Source: Aspidiotus rigidus (lineage: Eukaryota; Arthropoda; Insecta; Hemiptera; Diaspididae). From it: 64,000 nt of DNA. Positions 33,896 to 45,299 of this stretch are shown piece after piece. A program made the translations under genes and the position numbers. Location of the stretch: positions 4,898,001-4,962,000 of the forward strand of contig JAVHKY010000034.1 of assembly GCA_035079385.1 (NCBI GenBank), given 5' to 3'. Numbering within the stretch: position 1 is the first letter of the stretch; each line of letters begins with the position of its first letter. The notes below the pieces were generated by a model. That model was not told the DNA's origin. It made no database searches and was given only the letters and a program-made list of their open reading frames with translations.

Positions 33896-36307
33896 TCATG
33901 ACTGAACCAGCGAGTCATCGAAATGTGAATCATTCTCATAGACTAATTCAATCAATCCCTCCTCAGGAACGTACCTGTTCACCACGGTAATGTCTTTAAT
34001 ATTTCGGTGACGATGAATTTCAATTTCTTCCAAAGCCAAGCGCCTAAAATAAGATTTTTCCCTGTGGAGGAGAACTTCGGATCCCTCTTTGAGGCTATGA
34101 CCGCATTCGATTAAGTGGTCAGCAAACGCCGACTCCCCTACTTTTCTTTTTTCCCATGCTTTTCTATGTTCATCAACTCTAATTTTGAATTGACGGCTAG
34201 TCATCCCTATGTACACACTCGGGCAATCACCACAGGCCACCCTATAAACACCCTCCCTCTCGGCCATCGGAATCGGATCCTTTAACTTGACCAAGAGGCT
34301 CTTCACCGTATTGGTACTATAAAACGCCGGTCGGAAACCAAAGGGACGGAGGACACGGCTCGCCTCCGAAGAAAACTTCCCCAAAAACGGCATCCTAATC
34401 CACCGTTTACGCCTATCAAGATGCAACTGGCGGGGGAGGGAGGTAGTTGAGTCAAGACTTTTTCTTGTAAGTCTCCTACGGACCATGAGGTCAATGTCCA
34501 CTTTCACCTGATTCACTCTAGCCAAGTGCTTTATCGTCACGAGTTCCTTATTAAACGCTACCTCACTCAAGGGGATCTGAGTGAGGCGATGTATTAAACT
34601 ATTAAATGTGGCAACTTTATGGGCAAAAGGTACGAAAGACGACCCGTGGATAGTAATATCGGTCGAAGTACTTTTCCGGTAAATACCGAAATCATGGACA
34701 CCGTCAATGACGGATATGGTTATGTCCAAAAAATTTATTGATGAGCCGCCAACTTCAAGAGTGAACTTGATGGACGGATATAAACTATTTAAATATGCTA
34801 GAAACTCACTAAGGAGCTCCGCGGGACCGGTCCACGCACACAATATGTCATCTACGTACCTATGCCAATAGAAAACGTGATTCAAAAACACCTGGCCCGA
34901 GGAAAACAGGTCGGCCTCAAATTTAGACATAAAGACCTCCGAAATAAGAGAGCCTAAAGGGGAACCAATAGGGATCCCTACCTCCTCAGGGAACTCGAAA
35001 TATTTATCATCGAACTTACAAAAATTAGGTGACCAACAGGCGTTTAAGAGGTCAAAGAATTCACCAAATTCACTATGAGGAGTACCACAGTCTACGAGCA
35101 GTTTGCCTATTTGTTGCATAGTGGTAGCCTTTGGAATGTTAGGAAAAAGCCCAACGACATCAAACGAGCACAGAATTGAACCCGGAGGAAGGATAGTGTC
35201 CTTCAATTTTTCAGCCAGGGCGCTCGAATTCTTTACTGAATAGGGAGACTCAGCCTCCACACGAGCTTTGAACCAACCATCGAGGAACTTAGCGAGGGAG
35301 TATGTAGGGGAGGAAACGAAGGAAACAACCGGCCGCATCGGCACATTTTCTTTGTGTACCTTCGGCAGCCCGTAAAGGAGGGGAGGAGCGGGATTCGGCT
35401 CCAAGATAGCTTTCTTTAGAGATGGGCTCTTAATGATTACCTCACTACCATTAATAAGTTTTCTAGCCTCTTTAACGAATTTTGGAAAATCGAAGAGGGG
35501 GGCCTCCTTAGCCCCACATTGGCCAAGTACCTCGTAAACCTTAGAGACGTAGGAAGCCTTATTCATCACTACGACGGCATTCCCTTTGTCAGCCTTGGTA
35601 ATAACTAGCTTTTCCTCCTTAATCTTCCTCCTCAGACCCACTATCAATTCACTCCCAGCTTCACTTATGCGGGGGAGGGGGGTGTTACGAACAATTTCCG
35701 CACATTTTTTCTGGTTATTTACACCAGGGCCGATTTTTATAGCTAAATCAGCTACAACATTTGCCAACGTCTCCTGATTTTTTAGAGGGGGGAGCCCGAA
35801 CTTCAATCCCTTCTCTAGGAGTGTCATCTCATCACGGTTGAACTCAGTGTTACTGTGATTTATGACACGGGGCTGAAACTGTTGGATAATTCCATCGTCA
35901 CCTAGATCTAATTCGTCATCCCTCATCTTAGAACTTAGGAGGGAGGTAAGCTTCCGATTTTTCTTTTCTTTTAGTTTCAACTCAAATTCACGACAAACCT
36001 CATTTATGGAATGAATAAATGGATCGAACTCACCGTGGTGGAGTAGGCTAGACAGCCGCGAATGCACAAGGAGGTTGAGTCTGGTGGTAACGTTGAGTAA
36101 ACTATGCCACCTCCTCAACTCAGTACGAATCCATTTCTTTGTCATGAAGTTTTCCAATTTCTTGGTGGTTAAAGCACTATCGGAATAAAATTGAAATTTC
36201 ACAAAATTTGGCCTCAGATCGAGTTGGAGGCATTTACGAAGGAACCAAATATGAGACGAATAAGATACCCGTTGGGTTCTGACCGTAAAATTAAAAAACG
36301 TATTCAT
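33896..36307 (-). CDS. Penelope-like retroelement protein: reverse transcriptase plus GIY-YIG endonuclease
   Basis: One uninterrupted frame of 803 residues, the usual size for Penelope-like elements. Basic N-terminal part; RT begins near residue 230 (VITKADKGNAVVV); LPKVHKENVPMRPVVSF at about 314-330; SFDVVGLFPNIP at about 381-392; GIPIGSPLGSLIS at about 444-456; catalytic YVDD at about 485; INFLDI at about 524. A C-terminal GIY-YIG nuclease runs from about residue 687: EGVYRVAC, GDCPSVYIGMTSRQFKIR, then DEHRKAWE and the later His/Glu region. This CxxC next to the GIY-YIG strand is characteristic of the family. It copies its RNA by target-primed reverse transcription using this endonuclease. 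Intact frame suggests a recent insertion that may be active. Partial copies flank it. Confidence 0.96.
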   Translation of the reverse strand: MNTFFNFTVRTQRVSYSSHIWFLRKCLQLDLRPNFVKFQFYSDSALTTKKLENFMTKKWIRTELRRWHSLLNVTTRLNLLVHSRLSSLLHHGEFDPFIHSINEVCREFELKLKEKKNRKLTSLLSSKMRDDELDLGDDGIIQQFQPRVINHSNTEFNRDEMTLLEKGLKFGLPPLKNQETLANVVADLAIKIGPGVNNQKKCAEIVRNTPLPRISEAGSELIVGLRRKIKEEKLVITKADKGNAVVVMNKASYVSKVYEVLGQCGAKEAPLFDFPKFVKEARKLINGSEVIIKSPSLKKAILEPNPAPPLLYGLPKVHKENVPMRPVVSFVSSPTYSLAKFLDGWFKARVEAESPYSVKNSSALAEKLKDTILPPGSILCSFDVVGLFPNIPKATTMQQIGKLLVDCGTPHSEFGEFFDLLNACWSPNFCKFDDKYFEFPEEVGIPIGSPLGSLISEVFMSKFEADLFSSGQVFLNHVFYWHRYVDDILCAWTGPAELLSEFLAYLNSLYPSIKFTLEVGGSSINFLDITISVIDGVHDFGIYRKSTSTDITIHGSSFVPFAHKVATFNSLIHRLTQIPLSEVAFNKELVTIKHLARVNQVKVDIDLMVRRRLTRKSLDSTTSLPRQLHLDRRKRWIRMPFLGKFSSEASRVLRPFGFRPAFYSTNTVKSLLVKLKDPIPMAEREGVYRVACGDCPSVYIGMTSRQFKIRVDEHRKAWEKRKVGESAFADHLIECGHSLKEGSEVLLHREKSYFRRLALEEIEIHRHRNIKDITVVNRYVPEEGLIELVYENDSHFDDSLVQS

Positions 36308-36529
36308 TCAATCAAAAACTACCTGATGAAGTGGAGAACATGTAGAAAGAATACCTGATGATAGATCACCAAAAGCCGTCATCAGATACAAAAGGGAAAC
36401 GACCGCCTGGGAGACTGAGAAAAAGAATAACGGATACGTCTTGATCTTCGGACTCGGGAGGCTCGACTCCGCAGGCACGCCACTAAGCCTACCGCGCCAA
36501 AGGAAAGGACGACGACGAATTCGTCATCA

Positions 36530-38040
36530 AAACTCCCTCGTTAAAAAGAATGCTCTTCGAGCATCACCCGTACCCCCGCTCTTATACGGGCTGCCTGTGG
36601 CCCATAAAAACACAAAATTCACGTGAGCGAGCGCTTTCGGATAAACATCCATCATTGCCCGCTGATGGATATTTGAATTTTTTGATTTATGTGTCGTAAC
36701 ATGGAACGAAAAATGCTCGATGTCCCACAAAAAAGATACTCTGATGCGCATCATGTTGTTTCCTTTGTGTCTTCTCCCACGTACTCCCTCTCAAAATTCT
36801 TGGACCGTTAATTCAAATGTAGAATTTATTTTGAGTCACCCTACTATATAAAAAATTTGGCTTCCTTGGCTGATAAGCTATTCATTTTCTTCCTCCAGGA
36901 TTTACCTCATGTTCTTTCGATGCGGTCGGTTTATTTCCCAACATTACTGCCATCCAACATACGGACGACCTGTCAGTTTAATCAAGTATTTGAAATTTTT
37001 CAATTTGCCTAATATCTGTTGGTCACCCAATTTCTGTAAATTTAATGTGAAATTTTTCGAGTTCTCTGAAAAGGTTGGTATCCCCGTAGGTTCCCCTTTG
37101 GGTTCTCTCATCTCGGAGGTCTTTATATTATGCAAATTTAAGCTCGATATTTTCTCTTCTGGTCAGGTGTTTTTGAGTTTTGGCACAGGTACGTCGACTA
37201 CGTGTTATGTACGTGAATTGCTCCCCGAGATCTCCTATTGGAGTTTCTCAAGTATCTAAACGAGCGATACCCTTCCATGAAATTTACTCTGGGAGTTTGT
37301 GGCTCGTCTATCGACTACTTGGATTTTATTAATTTGCTATTTATAGGAAAGATACTTTGACCGATATTGTAATCTACGGCAAGTCTCCCGTTTGCTACAT
37401 TTAATAGCTTAATCCATCTGCTGACCGGCATCCCGTTGGGTCTGTCGACCTTCCACAAAGAGTTGTTGACTAGAAAGTACTTGGGCACAGTGAATTGAAA
37501 GGAAGATCACAAGGAATTGCCTTGGTTCTACCACCTCCCTTTCTCGCAATTTGAACCGAAAAGGTAGAAAGCGTTGGATCAGGCTCTCATTTTTGGGTAA
37601 ATTTTCGGTCGTGTCCTTCGCTCCTTCGGTTTTCGCTCCGTGTATTATAATCTCAGTACGGGTGAAAGTTTATTCGTTAAGCTTAAGAACCCTGTCCCAC
37701 CGATCGCGAGGAGTGGCCTTTATATGGTGAAATGTGGTGACTGTAAGAGAGTGACCGTCAGCTAAAAATAAGAGTGTCTGAGCATAGGAAAGGGTGGGAA
37801 CATAGAAAATAGGTGAATCAGCTTTTGTGGACCTCTAATTAGTAGTGGTTACAGCTTCAAAGAAGAATCCGAGGTCCTACTCCACGCTCATATTTTAACG
37901 CAATGCGTTAGAGAATATCGAAACTATCCGTCATCTGAATAGTGACTGACAGATCAACAGTTACATACCTGATGAGGGGTTGATTAAACTAATTTATGAG
38001 TATGATTCAAATTACGATGACTCGCTAGTTCAGCCCTGAT
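36530..38040 (+). pseudogene. Penelope-like element, degraded copy in opposite orientation
   Basis: Starts with an RT piece PPLLYGLPVAHKN (about 36565-36610), is interrupted at about 36621-36735, resumes with frameshifted equivalents of VVSFVSSPTYSL (about 36752), the GIPVGSPLGSLISEVF motif (37079-37130, in the 36909-37259 frame), and a diverged GIY-YIG and C-terminal end up to a match to the intact element's terminal DEGLIELVYE at about 37970-38005. Many stops and indels; not functional. Together with the intact copy it forms a head-to-head pair. Confidence 0.85.
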
Positions 38041-39500
38041 TTTTGCTTTCTCGTCTCACTAGATGAAAGCGACCCGATCTGTTCGTAAAGTCTGTGGCTC
38101 TTGTAAAACTCTTTTTATTTACTCGTTTTGAGTATTCCTTCCTTCAGTATAGTCCCAATCTGTTTAATCATATAAAATGCTAAGACTATCACGAAAAACC
38201 ATCACAATTTTTAGACGGCTTTGGACGGAGATTACTCCTGGTTAGTCCTGGAGAAACCATCACGATTTTTTGTCACGTCTGATGATGACGTTATCAGTAC
38301 ATTTGAACAACTGTAGAGGCTAGGAACAATTTTGACCTTAATCGCTACTTTCATGAAGCCCAACGATGGGTTGAGCTATTACTTGGCCAAAATGCCGTCA
38401 TCAGTAACATTGACCTACTGCAGCCATTCTGCCTAACGAATAACACACTGGATTTGTAATAGGCTAAGAAAGGGTAAGAATCATACAACCTAACATACAG
38501 GACACAGTACGTTTACCAAGAATGCGTGCCAATGAGTCCCTTGAGCGACCGTTCGATCTCATATTTATCGGAGTCGGTCATCTATGGCACTCGACCACTG
38601 AAGTAGGGAGTGACAATCATGTCGTATATTCGAGCCGAAAAGCACAGCCTTACTGTAAAGAAGCTACTGACAAAGTCAACTCGGTATAAAGGCATCACGG
38701 AATAAACTCTATTATATTGGACAAGGATGATGACGATGACTTCAGACGATGATATGGCAGTTGATGATGCAGATGACCATACAAATGATAGTCTGGAACG
38801 ACGAGATGAGACCACAGTCAGGGTGGAATACGCCCACCGGAACAACCGGATTTTCTCGGTGCGCCTTTCTGCTGTTGCCTTGTTTGCCGCCTTTTGGAAA
38901 AGACCTGAAAAACAGAAACCTACCACCCCCTTTTTCCAATCTTTCCTGGTAAAAAGAAGAAGAAAAAATGCTTACGCGGCTGCGTAAGCAATACACGACT
39001 TTTCACCTGTATCTACAATCAAGTTTTTTGCTTAAACTTTAACTCTAGTACTCCAATTTATTCAATGAATCGTTTTCTCAATAAGATACACACATCCTCA
39101 ACATCTCTTGCCACTCTAATTCATTCTTGATCATCTCCGATTCTCAAGCATCTTTTAATGTTGGTTTTTGTAGACTCACACATAACATTCATTCATGAGA
39201 AACTCAACACAAACGAGCAAATCTTTCACACATATAAAACTATTTCATCACTCAAAAAAATGACAAAATTATACGCAAAGGATTGTTGCACTAATACTAT
39301 ACTAACACAACATTCATTCATGACTGACTCAACACGAACGAACACATCTTTAGAAATTCATTCATAAAGAGCGTATCCTTACGTGTGTGAACAGGTAACC
39401 CAAAAAATGAATAAAACTAGCTACAACTACACTGACAATCTACGTAATCAAAGGTTACCCTTCGCTTTTGATGACGAAAGCGTCTACCTGAAGTTTAGTA
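38041..39500. other. no supported gene
   Basis: Probably starts with the 3' UTR of the degraded Penelope-like copy. Frames at 38582-38996 overlap on both strands across a GATGATGACGATG-rich stretch and look spurious. 39165-39365 has two copies of AACATTCATTCATGA with AACTCAACAC/GACTCAACACG words about 140 bp apart. Confidence 0.5.
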
Positions 39501-39639
39501 CTACAAAATATTAGTAGCTCGAATATTTGCAAATTTCATCAAATTAGTTCACGCTTCAATTTGAGATTTCTCACGAACCAAACATCGTATCAACACCTAA
39601 AGTTCACAATTACATTTTTAGACATGTAAATTACAATAT

Positions 39640-39872
39640 ATCAACATTTGAAAAAAATTGAACAAACCATATCAGAGTTATAGGAGTGGGGAATTTTTTT
39701 TTAAATTGGGTATATCTGGAGAACTACTGATCCGATCGTCAAAAAAAATGCAGGTGCACAACTTCAGATATAACACTACAACTTGACTAAGTTTCAAGAA
39801 AATCCATCCAGTAGTCTCGGAGGAGAAGTCCGGACAAATTTTGATCCATATATATATATATATATATATATA
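39640..39872 (+). mobile_element. probable LINE/SINE 3' tail ending in (TA)n
   Basis: A block reading ATCTGGAGAACTACTGATCC, CAAGTTTCAAGAAAATCCAT and CCAGTAGTCTCGGAGGAGAA, ending in GGACAAATTTTGATCC and a (TA)n tract (about 39846-39872). This arrangement, 'cagtagt...gacaaa' then a simple-repeat tail, resembles the 3' ends of several insect retroposons. No coding part present. Confidence 0.4.
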
Positions 39873-40097
39873 AACCTGAAATTTTTTTAATGACGTAGCG
39901 ATGATCTATGACCTCTAAAACGTCGAGAAAGTTCATTTCCCCCCCTTTCTGCCACAACTGTGACGGGTGTAATACTCGCTTTTCTACGAAAAGTCGGTAA
40001 AAAAAAACTCACGGGTTCTTTAACGGAGTTCAACGAGGGCTGGCAAGGAACCTCTTTTATAGGGCATGTAGAATCTGAAAAATGTTGACGTACCAGA

Positions 40098-40265
40098 TCT
40101 ATGACGTCATCAAATTGTGACGACATAGCCCGGACTTTGGAGCTATAATAATAGGAGGGGTGATTGAAGAAAACTGATCTACGACGACATGAGATTGTGA
40201 CGTCATAAGGCAGGCTATGACGTCATCAAATTGTCACGGCACAGACCCAGACTTTTGGAGCTATA
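40098..40265. repeat. direct repeat with TGACGTCA palindromes
   Basis: Two copies (about 40098-40147 and 40217-40265) of a roughly 50-bp unit starting TATGACGTCATCAAATTGT and ending GACTTTGGAGCTATA, with a third TGACGTCA-like word between them. TGACGTCA is the CRE palindrome, but in this repeat setting there is no evidence of regulation. Confidence 0.7.
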
Positions 40266-40842
40266 CTGGGTGGCCCAAAATGATGATAACACTTAAATGG
40301 GGAATTGAAAAAAATTTTTTGTAGAGCGAAAACGGGAAATGTTAAACGTGAACTTCAAATCTACGAAATTTTTATGTATCTGAATTTTATCTTCAATTTG
40401 CGCCCTTACACAACTTTCTACGGCTTTTATACGCCTAGTCATGGACCAAAATATGCTGAAAATTGACCAGTTTGCCAAATTTCTCAAAAATTAAAAATTA
40501 TTCAAACTTCCATATTATTTTACTTGATTTGAAAGTGAAATTCAACGCTGATTCCGAAAATAATACCTAAATAACCATAATATGAAGCTTGAAATTGGGG
40601 GAATTTTCAGTTTCTTAATATTTTGAAAATCTTGGCAAATTGGTCAATTTGGGCACATTTTGGTCCATAACTCGATTCAGAAAAGTCGCAGCAAGTTGGG
40701 TAGAGGTGCATATTGAAGATCAGATTGGGATACAAATTTTGTATATTTGAAGTTTACACCTAACATTTTGCATTTTTGCGCTACTACAAATTTAGTCCTA
40801 ATCTCATCTAACTGTTAACATCTTTTTGGACCAACCGGTATA
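40262..40842. mobile_element. fold-back mariner/Tc1-like element, 577 bp
   Basis: Element 40264-40840 flanked by TA. Ends TACTGGGTGGCCCAAAATGA and (reverse complement of the right end) TACCGGTTGGTCCAAAAAGA. Inverted similarity extends inward over nearly the whole element: for example CATGGACCAAAAT and TTGACCAGTTTGCCAA at 40439-40480 pair with the complement of 40630-40675. It is therefore one long imperfect hairpin. No transposase. Confidence 0.85.
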
Positions 40843-41760
40843 AGATAGGAGGGAGACTTGAAAATGTTGACTTCCAAGCTGTATATGATAGAGGGAGGGA
40901 CTTGGAAAAATGTTCGTCCTCCGAGATATGTGTATATACGATAGGAGGTCGACCTCTAAACGACCTTGAGGTTTCCAACTGGCTGAACGGCTTACATTCT
41001 TCCTTCTCCCCCCCCTCCCGATAAATCAGGTTCCCTGTTAAAAATTCCTATCCAACCCTGACCACAGCGAAAAAGTAAAATGGATAAGATACGTCCTAGA
41101 GGCCCCTGCTGAATTACACAGTGACTCACCTGACCTCTGACTGGGCCAACGAGAGGTGTCACTACGGAGAATCTGATAAGATACCAACCCTTGTGTGTAT
41201 TTGAAGAATGTGCACTAGAAAGAGGCGAAAATCCATCCAAATTGAAGGGACGAGAAGAAGAAACAAGGCAATACCTCCAGAATGTTAATACATACAAAAA
41301 TATAAGGGCCCTAACCGTAGAGAGACGTAAATTATCAGGTGGTCCACGTTTCGGCCGCATTGTGATTTCTTCCGGACATACTGTTTTTTTTATATAAAAT
41401 TCTGCGTCATATTTTTACGATAACAAAAGATCAACTTCTTATCATTATTACTACGAATAAATATGATGTCGAGAATCCATCTCTTTCTAAAATCTGACTC
41501 TCACTACACTAACAAACAGTTTTCCTTTATGAAGTATGAGCGTACAAAAAGCCGAACAAAAATAATGCTCAGTTCATTTCGATTCATTCGCCATTTAATA
41601 TAAAATCGTTTAATATTCGATGTACAGTCTGCCAGCTTGTTTTCTACGTATCTCATTGAGGATCACGTTTGACTTAGACTGTGTTATGCGTAATCAGGTT
41701 ACGAAACAATTTGTCTGCTTACCCGAGCATACCTTAAAAGCTCTTCATCGTAATTGAGTT
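40843..41760. other. no supported gene; minisatellite words at left
   Basis: 40850-40940 repeats the GACTTGGAAAAATG / CTATATACGATAGGAGG words of the dispersed minisatellite. The frame at 41191-41397 and its antisense are of similar length and lack motifs. Confidence 0.5.
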
Positions 41761-42500
41761 AGGATGGAAAGCTCGTTTAGCGGCACTTTTACCAATGTTT
41801 GCGCCCTCGCCTCGGCGCGCCTGTCTTCGCCGATCGGCTGTTATAAATCCACGCCGCCACGCTCGTTCTCGAGAACGTCACCGTGTTGTGCGTTACATCT
41901 CTCAAGTACCCGAGTCGAAATGATCCCGCGGCTTCCAATTCGTCTCCACTCGATCAGAACAATTTTATTATAAAAAGCGAGCGCGGAGCCGGCGAGATTT
42001 TCGTCCGCGCCTCGCCCCTCGAAATATTCATCAGTTAATGGAGCTCCACCGTCTACACGTTCTCTAACTTGCATTGTACGTACCGCAGATTAATTTTCTC
42101 AAAATGTGCTTACGCGCGTAGAGAAGCTTTGAAGTCGACGAGAGATTATATTATAATTCTAGAAATTACTTTCAAATTTGATTATCGATAAAGCGGTTTG
42201 TATACAAGATTTTTCAGATTTATAAGTTTTCTCGGCGTGTTTCTTTAGAATCGACGAAGTTATTCCGAAGACGAGAAAGACGATACAGTATATAATATGA
42301 ACAATGAAACTCTTTCTTTGTGTATAAGTATATACAAATAAATAAAATTTAAATAATAATAAACCGTCTGATACTGTATACCGTTATTGTGCTGCGAATC
42401 TAATACGACTTTGATACGTTCGTGATTAAGAGGCGCGTGTAGCGTATATCCGGAAACCGGAAGAAATGTTAAAAAGATTTCGCCGCGTATATCGAATTCG
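41760..42500. promoter_or_regulatory. CpG-rich block, possible host regulatory or 5' region
   Basis: Rich in CG dinucleotides (for example GCCTCGGCGCGCCTGTCTTC, GCGAGCGCGGAGCCGGCGAG) against a CpG-poor, AT-rich background, with no repeat match elsewhere in the window. Open frames on both strands (41764-41973, 41841-42074) have arginine/serine-rich GC-driven composition and no motif. It could be an unmethylated promoter or 5' UTR of a host gene; no initiator can be assigned. Confidence 0.3.
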
Positions 42501-43800
42501 CAACAATAGCGTCAAACTGGGTTCAGACTCGTGTGCTCCTAGAATCGTCATCTAACCCTTCTGACGCGAGTAGAAAAAAAAAAATAGTACAATTCTCCGC
42601 GAAATTCGCGAGTTATTTTGACGCGTACTTTGTCATATTTATGCTATTTTTTTGTATTCCACTGGAACTCCTTTTCTTCGCGTCTCCCTTTTTTACCCAA
42701 CTTTTTCCATCTTTTTTTTTCTATTAACCCTCGTTAGTATAGTTCTTCAGTCGTTATCGAATGAAAAATGAAATTTACGACTACTCGAGTGTTCACCGTA
42801 AATGAGCTGCTCGCTCGAAACATTTAATGATCTAAGTTTCTATTTCCTGCGGTAACACAAGAAGGAGGAAACGAGAGAGACATAAGAGGTGGTAATAAAA
42901 ATGAATTTGATACAAATAGCTCTCGATAGCTTGAACAAAAAGAATTAAGTTTAATTTGTTTGATAATTCTCAGAAGTTTTTGAAGCACACTTCTCAAATA
43001 CACCATGAAACTGCGAGAGAGAGAAATGGGTAACTGCGATGAAGTCCACTAAATTCGGAACGTGCCTCGATATTGAGTCCACTCATGAATGATTGATCTC
43101 TAAGAAGCTCCCCATATATGTTTTGTTAATTTTTCAGAAATTAGAACGCCTAAAACGATCGATTCATGAAATCGAAAACGATGACTCCAGGAGATCAATA
43201 CTCTGTGCTATTTTGGTTGGAAAAGTTGAGATTCTGTCAATGGACGCAAATAATGAAGCTCTTGTACGAGAAAACAAAAGTCACCTCCAGAACGTGAGGG
43301 GATTGCACGTTAATTTTGTGCCTTTTTTCAGCGGTATACTAATACTATAAGCTATACTCGGCTTGAATTAGGCTTAGCATGAGATGTACTACATCATACT
43401 CGCCCTCTGCCTTCCTACCGTTGATGGACTTGGAATCCTCGTCTCCGAATCCGAGAGAGTCAGAAAAAACAGTAAGTTACTAATTTGATGACGTTACAGG
43501 CAGGTCCAAGCTGATGACGTTACAACAAATAACATCATGGTTGTTGATGACACGTAACAAATAGGCTTAGGCTGGTTGATATCTTTACTGTGCCTTTACT
43601 CGCTATTGAAAATTATTTCGTCCTGTCTAGTAGGTCTATAATTTATTTAGCTCCGCCAGAACATTTTTATTATTATATGTGACGAGCTCAGACAAACCAT
43701 GCTCCAAGTCGACTTTGTATTGGGTACGCTTTAAATCGTCATCATCAACCTTTAGGATCCTTCATTTCAAACATTATAACCAACATCTTTTGCCTAAAAT
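42500..43800. other. no supported gene
   Basis: AT-rich, with a T/C-rich stretch at 42640-42725 and GACGTTAC words near 43490-43520. Frames up to 85 codons (43093-43350) have no recognised motif. Confidence 0.5.
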
Positions 43801-45035
43801 GGTCCATATATCGAAGCCGGTCCGTTCCGAGAAGAAACAATCCTGGAGCACATTCATAGCGGGTTTGAATTGACGCGTGTCTATCTCCACCATGTGGAGA
43901 GAGATATAAAAAAGCTATCGGGCAATGGTTCCTTCCACTACATCTCTCACCTGAAAACAAACGATTCAATCAACTCTGACCCATTTCAAATTTCTGAATT
44001 TCTAGCAAATCACTATACTTCAGCATCCTCCTACTCTAATTACGACTCCACCTTCCACTCTCCTTGGGGAGATCCTCTCCCCTACAACCAGTGAACTTGA
44101 AACTACAATCAATAAAAGTCTAAGAAACGCCTGTCCTGGACTAGACAACATTCACACAGCCAGGCTAAAAAACCTTCATCCTACCAACTTTCCTATCGCC
44201 TCTCCCTTTTCAACTCCATCTTTGCCCACAGCATCTACCCACATTTTTGGAAAACCGACATCATTCTTCCCATCCTGAAACGTGGCTCAGACCCTCTCCT
44301 CCTGGCATCGTACCGCCCTATAGCATTACCCAGTGTCCTGGGTAAACCATTTCAAAAAATAATCAATAAAAGACTACTTCGGTATCTAGAACCGAATGAC
44401 ATTCTCTCACTTTTTCAATATGGCTTTAGAAAAGGACGAAACACCACTCAATCTCTTGTCGATCTCCAATCGCAAATCAATAACTCTACGCTCAGGAAAT
44501 CCTTTCTTAAGAAGCCTTCCCCTGAATTTGGAAACACCTTATCGCAAACAAACTTTACGAAATTGGCCTTCGAGGCGATCTCCCTAATATTCTCCAGAGT
44601 TTCCTTCATGACAGAACATCAAAAGTACGAATTCAAAATACAACCTCTTCCCCTCTCCCTGTCGAAAACGGTGTGCCCCAGAGAGAAGTACGTAGTGTCT
44701 TCCTCTTCCTCGTAGCCATCAACGACATTACGAAACTTTTTAACCCTCCCATTACCCAACGTCTGTTCGTTGATGATTACAACATTACTATCTGCTCTTC
44801 CAACCCTCAAAGAGCCCACAGACTTCTCCAGGAAACTCTAAACTTAATTACTACCTGGACATCAAAAAACGGCTTCAAATTCTCCACTTCCAAATCACTC
44901 TATCGTCTATTTCCGCACGGAAACTTGGACAGGTCCAGAATTAGCTTCGGTACGAGAGTCCAGAGGTCAAACTTTCTCGAGGGCTCTTCAAGTACAAGAA
45001 AGAAGACCACAGGCTTTCAAGAAATCCAGCCCTGA
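43800..45035 (+). pseudogene. LINE copy 1: linker plus reverse transcriptase, frameshifted
   Basis: Starts within the region after an endonuclease domain (FELTRVYLHHVERDIKKLSG) and continues with FLANHYTSASSYS, then RT motifs across several frames: SYRPIALPSVLGKPFQKIIN (about 44310-44365), QYGFRKGRNTTQSLVDLQSQ (about 44417-44476), and FVDDYNITICSS (FVDD box about 44766-44800). Frameshifts separate the blocks. This is a non-LTR retrotransposon of the I/Jockey-type with C-terminal RNase H (seen downstream). Not functional. Confidence 0.88.
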
Positions 45036-45299
45036 ATTTAGATCCACGCAAATGTCTGTGTCGCTCCTTTGATGACGTCACACCTTCCTCGAGCAGTCTC
45101 TTATCAATAGCCCAGGGATCGGAGTTTGTCCAAGTCCTCTTCGTTTAGTAATAGACAATTTCAAAGCGAAGTTTGATCACAGAATACGAAACAGTAGAAA
45201 AACCAAATCGATTACACATTCGGTCAATCATCGAAAATATTACAACTGAGACTGCGATGAAAGAGACATGAAGAAATATTTAAAAATCAAGGTTGCAAC

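Noticed and set aside
38582..38996. Frames of 80-114 codons on both strands
   Set aside because: They are caused by a GATGATGACGATG-rich stretch and have no recognisable domain.
40098..40265. TGACGTCA palindromes as functional CREB sites
   Set aside because: They occur inside diverged repeats at several places in the window with no nearby gene start.
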